Part shown: one piece after another, positions 54,982 to 63,293 of the stretch | Position numbering within the stretch: the first letter of the stretch is position 1 | How the letters are laid out: every line of letters begins with the position of its first letter | Assembly: GCA_903951425.1 (NCBI GenBank) | Contig: CAJBBX010000083.1 | Coordinates: 1-64,000 of the forward strand | DNA: 64,000 nt | Reading direction: 5' to 3' | DNA from: an uncultured Chthonomonas sp. | Lineage (GTDB): Bacteria > Armatimonadota > Chthonomonadetes > Chthonomonadales > CAJBBX01 | The notes under the pieces: model-generated | Told to the model about the DNA's origin: nothing | Database searches by the model: none | The model's input: the letters and a program-made list of their open reading frames with translations, nothing else | Position numbers and translations under genes: made by a program

Positions 54982-56995
54982 CGTTCCTGAGGACGGCGGC
55001 CAGGAGTTGCTCGGACTTCACGGGCTTGGCGATGTAGTCGTCCATTCCTGCGTCGATGCAGATCTGCCGGTCCTCCGTCATGGCCCGGGCCGTCATGGCG
55101 ATGATGGGGACGTGTCGGCCGGTCCCTTGCTCGCTACCCCTGATGGCGCGCGTGGCGTCGAGGCCGTCCATCTCCGGCATCTGGATATCCATGAGGACCA
55201 GGTCGTAGATGGCCTTGTGCGTGGCGGTCACCGCGTCGGCCCCGTTGGCCGCAACGTCTACGGTGACGCCCATGCGCTCAAGGGCCATGCATGCGACCTT
55301 CTGGTTCACCACGTTGTCCTCCGCCAGAAGCACGCGGAGCTGGCGGCCCAGCGAACGCAGGTCGCGCGGGGCTTCCTTGACGGGAGGCTCCGCGGCCACG
55401 GGTGCGACGGGCTCGGGCGCCTGCGTGGTCAGTGCCGCGGCGGCGGCTTGCAGCAGCTGAGTGGGCTTGACGGGTTTGGTGGTGTAGGCGATGTGCGGGC
55501 ACTCGGGCACGGAGATGGGTTCGTGCGACCCCAGCGGCGAGAGCAGGATGATCGGCATCTCGCGGAGGCCCGGGTCGGCGCCGATGCTGCGGGCCAGCGA
55601 CGCTCCGTCCTTGCCGGGCATCTGGTGGTCGACCACGGCCAGGTCGTAGGCCCTGCCCATCTGCCGGCTCTCCTGCAGGAGCGCGAAGGCCTCGTCGGCG
55701 CCGGTGGCCACGTCGGCGCGGCATCCCCAGCTCGCCAGCAGTTCCACCACGACATCGCGGCCCAGGGCGCTGTCGTCCACGACGAGGGCGCGCTTGCCGG
55801 GCAGGGCGGAGGGGATCTGCGAATCCTGGAGGCGTACCACGCGGGGGATGCGGAGCGTGAACCAGAAGGTCGATCCGCGGCCCATGTCGCTCTCGCAGCC
55901 GATCTCGCCGCCCATGAGCTTGACCAGCCGCTGGCAGATGGCCAGGCCGAGGCCGGTGGCCGCCAGGCGGCGGGGGCTCTGGTTCGGCGCGTCGGCCGCG
56001 GCGAAGATGCGGCTCAGCCGCTCGGGCGCAATGCCGGGGCCCGTGTCGCGAACGGTGAAACGGAGCGTGATGTCATCGACCGTGGTCTGCTCGACGGCGA
56101 TGCGCACGCCGACCTCGCCGCTCTCGGTGAACTTCACGGAGTTGCCGACCAGGTTGACTAGGATCTGCCTGATGCGGACCGGGTCGCCGTGCAGCATGGG
56201 CGGAGTGCCGCGCTCCACCACGCAACCGAACTCCAGCCCCTTGCCCCAGGCGCGCACCGTGAAGATGTCAATCAGCTCTTCCAGCACGGCCGAGAGGTGG
56301 AAATCGATCTCGTCCAGCTCCAGGTGGCCGGCCTCAATGCGGGAGAGGTCCAGGATATCGTTGACGATCCGCATGAGCGACTCGGCGGAGACGCGGGCCA
56401 GTGTGGCGTATTCGCGCTGCACCGGGTCCAGATGCGTCTCGAGGAGGATGCCGAGCATGCCCAGGACGCCGTTCATGGGCGTCCGGATCTCCTGGCTCAT
56501 GGTGGCCAGGAACTCGCTTTTGGCCGCATTGGCCTTTTCGGCCTCGCGGATCCAGCCCTCGGCGCGCTCCTTCTCCTGCTGGAGGGCGGCGTTGGCGGCT
56601 CGGAGGCCTGTGTGCATGGAGCCGAGCTGCTGGACCACGGAGTTGAACGCCGCGGAGAACCCTACGAGGTAGCTGACACGCTGGGAGAAGTCGCCCTGGG
56701 CCACGCGCTGGGTCTGCCATGTCAGGTGCCAAAGGGTGGCCTGGAGGTTCTTCAGCCACTGGGAGGTGGGCAGCCGTCCTTCGATGGTGGTATCGATTCG
56801 GCCCTCGGACAGGTCGGCGGCGGCGCGGCCGGCGAGGTCGATCTCGACGATCAGGCGGTTCGTCTGCTCGGAGAGCTGGCGAACGGGACCGTCCGGAAGG
56901 TCTGAGACGTCGACGGCCTCGGGCCTTCCGCCAGCCAGCAGGGAGTGGATGGCGGTCGAAATTCGATCGAGTTGCTCGGCTTCTTGGTGTTCCAT
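54959..56995 (-). CDS. Cytoplasmic hybrid histidine kinase with two receivers and His-to-Gln H-box
   Basis: A soluble hybrid kinase of 678 residues. The first 140 residues resemble a HAMP-like signalling segment ([28 protein letters not shown]) with no membrane helix. The H-box reads [14 protein letters not shown]: the phosphoacceptor is Gln168 (codon CAG at 56492-56494), not His. The rest of HisKA ([10 protein letters not shown]) and the ATPase boxes ([30 protein letters not shown]) are intact. Two receivers follow, with acceptor Asp residues in [13 protein letters not shown] and [16 protein letters not shown] 56995 has AAGG six bases upstream; in-frame GTG codons lie further up. It may act as an allosteric or ATP-binding pseudokinase. 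Confidence 0.9.
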   Translation of the reverse strand: MEHQEAEQLDRISTAIHSLLAGGRPEAVDVSDLPDGPVRQLSEQTNRLIVEIDLAGRAAADLSEGRIDTTIEGRLPTSQWLKNLQATLWHLTWQTQRVAQGDFSQRVSYLVGFSAAFNSVVQQLGSMHTGLRAANAALQQEKERAEGWIREAEKANAAKSEFLATMSQEIRTPMNGVLGMLGILLETHLDPVQREYATLARVSAESLMRIVNDILDLSRIEAGHLELDEIDFHLSAVLEELIDIFTVRAWGKGLEFGCVVERGTPPMLHGDPVRIRQILVNLVGNSVKFTESGEVGVRIAVEQTTVDDITLRFTVRDTGPGIAPERLSRIFAAADAPNQSPRRLAATGLGLAICQRLVKLMGGEIGCESDMGRGSTFWFTLRIPRVVRLQDSQIPSALPGKRALVVDDSALGRDVVVELLASWGCRADVATGADEAFALLQESRQMGRAYDLAVVDHQMPGKDGASLARSIGADPGLREMPIILLSPLGSHEPISVPECPHIAYTTKPVKPTQLLQAAAAALTTQAPEPVAPVAAEPPVKEAPRDLRSLGRQLRVLLAEDNVVNQKVACMALERMGVTVDVAANGADAVTATHKAIYDLVLMDIQMPEMDGLDATRAIRGSEQGTGRHVPIIAMTARAMTEDRQICIDAGMDDYIAKPVKSEQLLAAVLRNVTPLSVP

Positions 56996-57134
56996 TCGCA
57001 GCCTTATCACCTCAACCGACACACGTTCAGGTGTACCTCGCAACGCCTGTTGCGGCGAGGGCCACTCTACGTCTGCAAGATACCCCCGATCGGACGTTCT
57101 GGGTATGCGGCTGCACAGGTACTCGTGCGGCCAT

Positions 57135-57165
57135 TAGCGCCTTGACGGACCAAAACATGGCGCTA
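57135..57165 (-). terminator. Hairpin directly after the ROK gene
   Basis: TAGCGCC and GGCGCTA form a 7-bp stem with a 17-base loop. It starts at the base after the ROK stop codon on the minus strand. It separates the dnaA-ROK unit from the kinase downstream. There is no strong U-tract. Confidence 0.5.
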
Positions 57166-58098
57166 TCAGGCCATCAGGGCCAGCGCGGCAAGGTCCTGCG
57201 CCCTGTCACCCAACTCGGCGGGGACGATGGTGCAGCGTTCCACGGCCCTTGCCCAGGCGCGTTCGGCGACGGTTCGGCGTATGGGGCCAAGAATCAGTTC
57301 GCCGGCGTGGACCGCGATGGTGCCCAGGACGATGCGCTCCGGGTTGATGATCTGGATGAGGTTTGCCAGCCCTATGCCCATGTAGGTGCCGGCCTCCTCC
57401 AGGATGCCCAGGCCGAAGGCGTCGCCCTCGCGCGCGGCCTCGATCACCTGCCGCGCCGTGATGTCGGCCACCTTGCCGCCGGCCAGTTCGAGTACGCGGC
57501 GACCGCGTCCGTACATCACGCTGTCGCGGGCCAGGCGACCAATGGACGGTCCGCTGGCAAGCGCCTCCAGGCAGCCGCGCTTGCCGCAGCCGCAGAGGGG
57601 GCCTTCGGGCAGGATGGTCTGGTGCCCGACCTCGCCTGCCAGGTCGTTGACGCCGCGGTAGAGGCGGCCGTCGAGGATCAGGCCGCCGCCGATACCCGTG
57701 CCCATGGTGAGGAACGCCATGTGCAGCGTGCCGCGTCCTGCGCCCCACCGCCATTCGGCCAGCGCGGTGGCGTTGGCGTCGTTCTCCAACTCGACCCGAA
57801 CGCCGGGGAAGGCCCGCTCGAACTCGGCGCGGATCGGCACGGCATCCCAGCCGGGCAGGTTGGGCGGGTTCATGACGATGCCTCGGGCCGTATCAAGCGG
57901 GCCGCCGCAGGAGATGCCCACGCCGGTCAGGTCGCGCCCTTCGGCCACGCCGCGGGCCATCCGCAGCAGGCGGTCCACGATGTCGCGCCAGCCGGCGTCG
58001 GCTTCGGTGGGCATGGCCTCGCGCGCCAGGATCTCACCTTCGCCGGTGCCCAGGATGGCGGCGCATTTGGTGCCGCCGATATCGATGCCGAGAATCAT
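57166..58098 (-). CDS. ROK-family sugar kinase (glucokinase-like)
   Basis: A ROK kinase of 310 residues that probably phosphorylates glucose or a related hexose. The phosphate-binding motif GIDIGGTKCAA opens the protein. ELENDANATALAEWRWG carries the sugar-binding and catalytic region. GTGIGGGLILDG binds ATP. The zinc motif is GHQTILPEGPLCGCGKRGCLE. There is no DNA-binding head, so it is a kinase, not a repressor. GGAGGAG precedes ATG 58098. It lies 31 bases after dnaA on the same strand, an unusual partnership that may link sugar metabolism and replication or be chance. Confidence 0.92.
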   Translation of the reverse strand: MILGIDIGGTKCAAILGTGEGEILAREAMPTEADAGWRDIVDRLLRMARGVAEGRDLTGVGISCGGPLDTARGIVMNPPNLPGWDAVPIRAEFERAFPGVRVELENDANATALAEWRWGAGRGTLHMAFLTMGTGIGGGLILDGRLYRGVNDLAGEVGHQTILPEGPLCGCGKRGCLEALASGPSIGRLARDSVMYGRGRRVLELAGGKVADITARQVIEAAREGDAFGLGILEEAGTYMGIGLANLIQIINPERIVLGTIAVHAGELILGPIRRTVAERAWARAVERCTIVPAELGDRAQDLAALALMA

Positions 58099-58129
58099 CG
58101 CGGAACTCCTCCCGTGGGGCCCGCCGGGC

Positions 58130-59569
58130 CTATCTGGAGAGCTTGGACTTGAGCTCCAGGAGTAGCGCCTGGGTCTCAGGGCAGGTCGTCAGGAGCGCCT
58201 CTACGCGTGCGATGGAGCGCTGGACCGTGGTGTGCTCGCGGCCGGAGAAGACCTCGCCTATCTGCGCCAGCGTCAGGTTGTCCAGGTCGCGGGCCAGGTA
58301 CATCGCCACTTGCCGGGCCGCGGCGATCTTGGCGTCGCGCTTCAGGCTGCGCATGGCCTCTTCGGGAACGCCGGTGCGCTGCGAAACGGCGCGGAGGATG
58401 GCCGCCATGCTCACGCCCTTGGCCCGCTCGCCGGGAAGGGGCTTGGAGATGAAGAACTCGGCCAGCACGTCGCGGGCCAGCTCCAGGCAGATGGGCGCTC
58501 CCATGACCGAGGAGTAGGCCACCAGCTTGGTGACGGCGCCCTCCAGCGCGCGGCAGTTGGACTGGATCGCGTCGGCCACGTACTCGAGCACGGGCTGCGG
58601 CACTTCCCAGCCCTCGGTATGGCACCGGTGCTGCAGGATCGCCAGGCGGGTCTCGTACTGCGGCGGCGTTACATCGGCCACGAGCCCGCCCTCGAAGCGG
58701 GTGCGGAGGCGCTCGTCCATGGCTCCCAACTCGCGCGGGCTCTTGTCGGCGGCCAGCACGATCTGGCGGCCGGTCTGGAAAAGGGCATTGTAGGTGTGGA
58801 AAAACTCCTCGCAGGTGGCGTGTTTGCCGGCAACCATCTGTGTATCGTCCACAAGCCAAACGTCTACATTTCTGTAGTGCCTCCGAAAGGCTTCCATTCG
58901 GTGTTCGCGTACCGCCGCAACGTACTGCTGCGTAAAGGTATCGCCATCCACCAGGGCTACGTACGTGCCGTCGTTGCGGGATCGGATGGCATTGGCGATG
59001 GCGTGCAGGAGGTGCGTCTTGCCCAGTCCGCAGTTGCCGTAGAGGAAGAGCGGGTTGTACGATTTGCCCGGTTTCTCCGCCACGGCGGCGGCGGCGGCCT
59101 GCGCCAGGCGGTTGGTGCGGCCCACCACGAACTGGTCGAACGTGAAGCGTTCAACGGGCGGCAGGCAGAAGTCGGCGCGGAAGCCCTCGCCGTTGCGCCG
59201 CTTCGGCGGGGCCTGGCCCTGGACCAGCATGGCCTGGGTCGGAGTGGGCTGTTCCAGCGTCGCGACAGGGGCCCTTTCGGCCGGCGTGAGCACGCGAAAC
59301 TCGAGGTTGATCGTGATTCCCAGGTGGACTTCAAGCGTGGAGCGCACTAGGTTGCGGTGGCGCTTGTCCAGCCATTCGCGGGCGAAGGGGCTGGTGACGC
59401 CCAGGATCACGTCGTGCCCGGTCCACGAGAGCGGCCGGATGGGGGCGATGAAGCTCTCGAAAGTCCCCTTGCTAACTCGGCCGGAGAGGTTTTGAAGGGT
59501 GCGGTCCCAAGCCCTGCGTAGCGCTACAGAGCGCTCATCATCTCCAAAGCTCAGTTGATCATCTGCCAT
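58130..59569 (-). CDS. dnaA: Chromosomal replication initiator DnaA
   Basis: The replication initiator, 479 residues, with all four domains. Domain I is at about 18-95 (FIAPIRPLSW, SPFAREWLDKRH). A linker with Pro and Gln follows. Domain III is the AAA+ ATPase (FTFDQFVVGRTNRLA, Walker A GNCGLGKTHLLHAI, Walker B VWLVDDTQM, RTRFEGGLVADV). Domain IV binds DNA (LRAVSQRTGV, FSGREHTTVQRSI; the usual signature is GRDHTTV). DDTQ replaces the common DDIQ. A near-consensus promoter lies upstream. No dnaN, recF or DnaA-box cluster is seen nearby, so oriC is probably elsewhere. Confidence 0.97.
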   Translation of the reverse strand: MADDQLSFGDDERSVALRRAWDRTLQNLSGRVSKGTFESFIAPIRPLSWTGHDVILGVTSPFAREWLDKRHRNLVRSTLEVHLGITINLEFRVLTPAERAPVATLEQPTPTQAMLVQGQAPPKRRNGEGFRADFCLPPVERFTFDQFVVGRTNRLAQAAAAAVAEKPGKSYNPLFLYGNCGLGKTHLLHAIANAIRSRNDGTYVALVDGDTFTQQYVAAVREHRMEAFRRHYRNVDVWLVDDTQMVAGKHATCEEFFHTYNALFQTGRQIVLAADKSPRELGAMDERLRTRFEGGLVADVTPPQYETRLAILQHRCHTEGWEVPQPVLEYVADAIQSNCRALEGAVTKLVAYSSVMGAPICLELARDVLAEFFISKPLPGERAKGVSMAAILRAVSQRTGVPEEAMRSLKRDAKIAAARQVAMYLARDLDNLTLAQIGEVFSGREHTTVQRSIARVEALLTTCPETQALLLELKSKLSR

Positions 59570-59592
59570 GTGCCGCCCCCGCTGAGGTGCTG

Positions 59593-59621
59593 ATTATAGC
59601 AGACCGCCGACGCGCAGGCAA
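59593..59621 (-). promoter_or_regulatory. dnaA promoter
   Basis: On the minus strand, TTGCCT (59621-59616), a 17-base spacer, then a perfect TATAAT (59598-59593). The dnaA start at 59569 lies 23 bases after the -10 element. Confidence 0.75.
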
Positions 59622-59847
59622 TGCCGAACATGCGGCGGTAGACAGGCGGTGTACGGCTCGGGTACGCCCGTGTCTTGACCCCGCCGCGGAGCAACCCAAT
59701 CCCCTCGTGGCCGCGCCATAATAGACAGACTGAAGTCTACGTCGGTTGGGCAGGGGCGCGCTGCCATTCGGGGTGCAACGGTGCGCAGGAGCCCCGACGG
59801 CGGCGTCCCCGGGGTCCCGGGGTCCCGAGATGCCGCGAATCGGTCCG
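59622..59847. other. Intergenic region upstream of dnaA
   Basis: No gene or DnaA-box cluster (TTATCCACA type) is seen. It holds a CATAAT element near 59716 and a tandem GC-rich CCGGGGTC repeat near 59806-59827, close to the 3' end of the next minus-strand gene. Confidence 0.4.
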
Positions 59848-61134
59848 CTACCGCCGCTGCCGTGGTCCGAGCTCGCCGAGGATGATGACGCCGGACGGAG
59901 CTCCGGGCAGCGTGACGGCCTCGCCGGGCCGCAGGCGAGCGGCGCCTAGTGTCCGCCCTGTGCCGGGATGCACGATGCGGATGCCTGCGGTTTCGCGCGC
60001 TTCCAGCCGGAATGCCGGTGAGTTAACGCCTACCGCGACGCCGACGATCCGGCGCCCCTTGATGCTCCAGACTAGCCGGACGCAGCCCACGGCGGTCAGC
60101 GGCGAACCGGCGTCATGCGAGTCGAACCGCTGCCAGTTGGGCAGGTCGCCGGGAAGGAGCCGAAGGATGCCGGCCAATCCCGCCAGCCCCGGCGAGTCCT
60201 CGAAGCGCGAACGCCCCACCACGCCGGCCTCGCTGTGGTAGACGTACATGGGCAGCCGCGCGGCGAAGGCGAAGGCAGGCGCCATCAGCAGCTTCATCTC
60301 GTCGGGCTCGGATGCCACCGAGGAGCCGGGTCCCACCGGTTCGTTGCTGCTCACGGGAGGGCAGCCCGCGCGGAGCCCGAGATCCCAGCAGTCGATGACG
60401 GGCTGCCAGCCCTCCGCGGCCCGGCGGTCGCGGCTGAAGTGCCATGTGGCGATGTCGGCCGCGCCGCCACGGTAGAGCGCGTCGAAGTCGGCCTCGTGGT
60501 TCGACGTCGTGGCAACGGGCACCTCGGTCCGGTCGGCCAGGTACCGCGTGAACTCGCGCAGGTCGGCGATGCCCTGGTCGCCGGGGAAGCCGTTCTGCCA
60601 CGCCTCGTTGGCCACCTCGAGGAGGATGACCTTCCGCTCGCGTCCGGCCACTACGTCGGCCAGCATCCGCCGCATGTGCTCCAGCCGAGCGGCCCGTTCG
60701 GGCATCATCTGGGCGTCGGCGAAGATCGTGACCTGCGTGCGCATGCCGTACCGGTCGTAGGTCAGGTCGACGAGCTCGGCCAGCCGCTGCCAGTAGTCGG
60801 GCCAGGCCTCGACACGCTTGCCGGTGCGGCTGGTGTAGGCTACCGGGGCGATCTCCAGCCCCTCCCAGGACGGGTGCCAACCCACCATGGAGAGGATGCG
60901 GGTGTAACGGACGCCGCTCCGGGCGAGCGTGGCCAGGTCGGCCTCCAGCCGCGGGCGGTTGTTCCGGCAGCGCCAGAGGGCCGTGAAGTATGAGGCGCCG
61001 AGGCCGAGGAATGGACCTGAGCCGTCCAGCAGGCAGTGGTCCTCCACGCGGACGAGGCCGCGGGGCGGATGCGCGGCGGGTGTGACTGCCAGGGCCGCAG
61101 AGAGCGCGGCGACGATGAGCAACTGGGGTCCCAT
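59848..61134 (-). CDS. Secreted clan GH-A-like glycoside hydrolase
   Basis: An exported TIM-barrel protein of 428 residues. The signal peptide is MGPQLLIVAALSAALAVTPA. The barrel shows RYTRILSMVGWHPSW, YGMRTQVTIFAD and LLEVANEAWQNG; N176-E177 is the Asn-Glu pair that carries the acid/base in GH5-type clan GH-A enzymes. YVYHSEAGVVGRS, about 130 residues later, is a candidate for the second Glu. A C-terminal beta-sandwich region (about 340-420) looks like a binding or stability domain. It is divergent from a cytochrome c gene. The family and substrate cannot be named with confidence. Confidence 0.68.
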   Translation of the reverse strand: MGPQLLIVAALSAALAVTPAAHPPRGLVRVEDHCLLDGSGPFLGLGASYFTALWRCRNNRPRLEADLATLARSGVRYTRILSMVGWHPSWEGLEIAPVAYTSRTGKRVEAWPDYWQRLAELVDLTYDRYGMRTQVTIFADAQMMPERAARLEHMRRMLADVVAGRERKVILLEVANEAWQNGFPGDQGIADLREFTRYLADRTEVPVATTSNHEADFDALYRGGAADIATWHFSRDRRAAEGWQPVIDCWDLGLRAGCPPVSSNEPVGPGSSVASEPDEMKLLMAPAFAFAARLPMYVYHSEAGVVGRSRFEDSPGLAGLAGILRLLPGDLPNWQRFDSHDAGSPLTAVGCVRLVWSIKGRRIVGVAVGVNSPAFRLEARETAGIRIVHPGTGRTLGAARLRPGEAVTLPGAPSGVIILGELGPRQRR

Positions 61135-61267
61135 GCGACCTCCGGTGGGCGGGGCTGCCTGTTCCGATGCAAGTTGGCTATACTTGGCGTACCGACGTTG
61201 CGGCCGTATCCGGGTTCGCGGCCCTGCGCTCTAACGTACCTCGCGCCCGGAGATATTGGAGGCTGCA

Positions 61268-61633
61268 GTGAGCGTGTCCATGCCGAAGAGGTCCTTTGAC
61301 TGGCTACCGGTGGCGGCCGCGGCACTCCTGTTGGTGGGCTGCGCCAAGGCGCCGGACACCAGCGCGGTCGACGCCAAGAAGGACGCGGCCGGCCGCGAAG
61401 CCTACGAGCGCATCGGCTGCGGCCGGTGCCATGGCTCGCTGTCGGGCGGTGGGGGACAGGCCCCGAACCTCAGCAAGGTGGGCGCCGACCCGCAGCATAC
61501 GGTCACCTGGCTTGCCGACCACATCCGGACGCCGCAGACGCACACGCCGAACAGCGCCATGACCGCGTACGGCGACCAGATCTCCGACGCCGACCTGGAC
61601 GCCCTGTCGGCCATGCTCTCCCGGATGAAGTAA
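61268..61633 (+). CDS. Small c-type cytochrome lipoprotein
   Basis: A haem protein of 121 residues. A lipobox (LLLVGC) ends the signal sequence, so it is probably membrane-anchored. The haem motif is CGRCH in RIGCGRCHGSLSGGGG, and a distal Met is available in NSAMTAYGDQISDADL. GGAGG lies five bases before the GTG at 61268; the ATG at 61280 is an alternative. A TATACT element at 61179-61184 is a possible -10. It is convergent with the propeller protein gene, which may be an electron-transfer partner. The donor and acceptor are unknown. Confidence 0.88.
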   Translation: MSVSMPKRSFDWLPVAAAALLLVGCAKAPDTSAVDAKKDAAGREAYERIGCGRCHGSLSGGGGQAPNLSKVGADPQHTVTWLADHIRTPQTHTPNSAMTAYGDQISDADLDALSAMLSRMK

Positions 61634-61645
61634 CAGCGCCCGGCG

Positions 61646-62974
61646 CTACCGGGCCGGCTGCTTCGCCCGCACGTCGTAGCAGCGGAGTGTCTCGTGACTG
61701 CGGAGGTAGAGCCTGCCGGCGCAGATCACGGGGTGCGCCCAAACGTCGTCGCGCCGCTCCTGCACCAGCGGGAAGCGGCTGACGACCTCGAAGCCCGCCG
61801 CCGTGGGCCGGGCCAGCATCATTCCGCCGGACTGGCTGAGCATGTAGAGCCGTCCGTCGGCGTAGGTGAGCGAGCCCATGTCGCGCTCGGCGCAGTGGGC
61901 CACTTCGCGGCCCGTGGCGGCGTCCAGGCAGCCCCACGCGGGCTTCCGGTACCAGGAGCTGTAGAGGCGCCCGCCTACGGCCACCACGCCGCCGTGGCAG
62001 GTGTCCAGCGTGGTGGACCACGCCTCCTCGGCCGTCACCGTCCCTCCGGCCTCGGCCAGGCGGTAGAGCTTGCCGCCCTCGGAGTCCGGCCCCGTGACGA
62101 AGACGCCGCCGCCGGCAACCGTGGGCGTGATGCCGATGACGTCGAACTGCGTCTTCAGCGGCCGGGTCCAGAGCAGCTTGCCGTCGTCGGCATCGACGCA
62201 GAAGGCGTGGCGAAGGGAGCACTGCACGAGGAGGCGCCGCTTGCCCAGCGTGAGGAGGATCGGCGAGGCGTAGCTGGAGCTGTCCGGCTTGCCCGCGGGC
62301 TCGGCCACGCGGAGGTGCTGGGGCGGGCTCGAGGCGCCGCAGAGGATCGGTTCCGACGCCCAGAGCGTGGAGCCCGTGCGGGCGTCCAGGGCGGCCATCA
62401 TCGCCTTCGGGCCGCCCACGGTGACGTAGACGCGGCCCTCGTCCACCAGCAAGCACTCGGAGAGGCCCCAGGTGATCTGCTCCACGCCGAAGCGCTCCGC
62501 CGTCTCCACGGCCCAGATCTCGCGCCCCGTGGCCGGATCCAGGCAGGCCACGCGGCCGTGGCTGTTCTTGTGGTAGAGCCGTCCTGCGCGGTAGGCGCAG
62601 CTGGAGCGCGATCCAGGGTACGAGCCGGTCCACGCCTTGCCGTTTGCAGCCTGCCAGAGCGGCTTGCCCTGCAGGTCGAAGGCAAAGATGCGGAGTTCCG
62701 GCCCCACGTCGCCGGTGATGAAGAGGCGCGCTCCTGCGATGATGGGGGAGCTATAGCCCCTGCCAAGCCCGCCGGCGAACCAGAGCTGCTTTGGTCCCTC
62801 GGCGGGCCAAGCCTGCAGGAGGCCCTTCTCGTCGCTGACGCCGTCGCGGCGAGGACCGCGCCACTGCGGCCAGCCCTTCTCAGGCGAGGCCACGAGGGAG
62901 GCGCCCGGCGGAGGCGCAGGAGCGGGCAGTGCGGCCAACGCGGCCGCGGCGAGGAGGGCGGAGAGGGCGTTCAT
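61646..62974 (-). CDS. Secreted PQQ-type beta-propeller protein
   Basis: An exported eight-bladed-propeller-like protein of 442 residues. The leader MNALSALLAAAALAALPAPA is followed by WPQWRGPRRDGVS, the usual opening of these outer-membrane or periplasmic propellers in planctomycete-like bacteria. Blades repeat as RVACLDPATGREIWAVE, MAALDARTGSTLWASE, CVDADDGKLLWTRP and GCLDAATGREVAHC. No dehydrogenase active-site motif is clear, so it may not be an enzyme. The GGAGG before ATG 62974 is unusually close. It lies 12 bases from the convergent cytochrome c gene. Confidence 0.86.
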   Translation of the reverse strand: MNALSALLAAAALAALPAPAPPPGASLVASPEKGWPQWRGPRRDGVSDEKGLLQAWPAEGPKQLWFAGGLGRGYSSPIIAGARLFITGDVGPELRIFAFDLQGKPLWQAANGKAWTGSYPGSRSSCAYRAGRLYHKNSHGRVACLDPATGREIWAVETAERFGVEQITWGLSECLLVDEGRVYVTVGGPKAMMAALDARTGSTLWASEPILCGASSPPQHLRVAEPAGKPDSSSYASPILLTLGKRRLLVQCSLRHAFCVDADDGKLLWTRPLKTQFDVIGITPTVAGGGVFVTGPDSEGGKLYRLAEAGGTVTAEEAWSTTLDTCHGGVVAVGGRLYSSWYRKPAWGCLDAATGREVAHCAERDMGSLTYADGRLYMLSQSGGMMLARPTAAGFEVVSRFPLVQERRDDVWAHPVICAGRLYLRSHETLRCYDVRAKQPAR

Positions 62975-63293
62975 GCCTCCATGATACGCGCAGCGGCCGT
63001 CTGCCCGCACCCCCGCCGCCACTATTGGCAGCGCTGTCAATGACGTATAGGCCTTGACTTCACTGATCGGGTTGACGAGATTAACCGAGCCGGCGGCGTT
63101 GAAGTGGAGCCCAAGAGTGGGCCACGGAGGCCTGAGACCCCGCCGTGGCGAGGGTGGGGTCGGGTGCGACAAGCGTGTCGCCATCCGTCGGTCCGCACGT
63201 CGGTGGATGACCTTGTGGCCCGGACGCTTGTCGGCCCTGCTCGCGGAGTGTACAATGGGTTTGGCGGTGGTGTTCCGCCACCGGAGGTCGGCC
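62975..63293. other. Divergent intergenic region of about 320 bases
   Basis: No gene is supported here; open frames across it are shadows. It holds the promoter at 63228-63256 for the gene on the right. TTGACT and TTGACG elements near 63053-63080 have no good -10 partner. TTGACA on the minus strand near 63036 also lacks a clear -10. Confidence 0.5.
63228..63256 (+). promoter_or_regulatory. Sigma-70-type promoter of the beta-helix lipoprotein gene
   Basis: TTGTCG at 63228-63233, a 17-base spacer, then TACAAT at 63251-63256. The start codon at 63294 follows 37 bases later. Confidence 0.7.

Noticed and set aside
59570-59850. Possible replication origin beside dnaA
   Set aside because: No TTATCCACA-type boxes or AT-rich unwinding region were seen. 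The short CCGGGGTC repeats are GC-rich and do not resemble origin elements.
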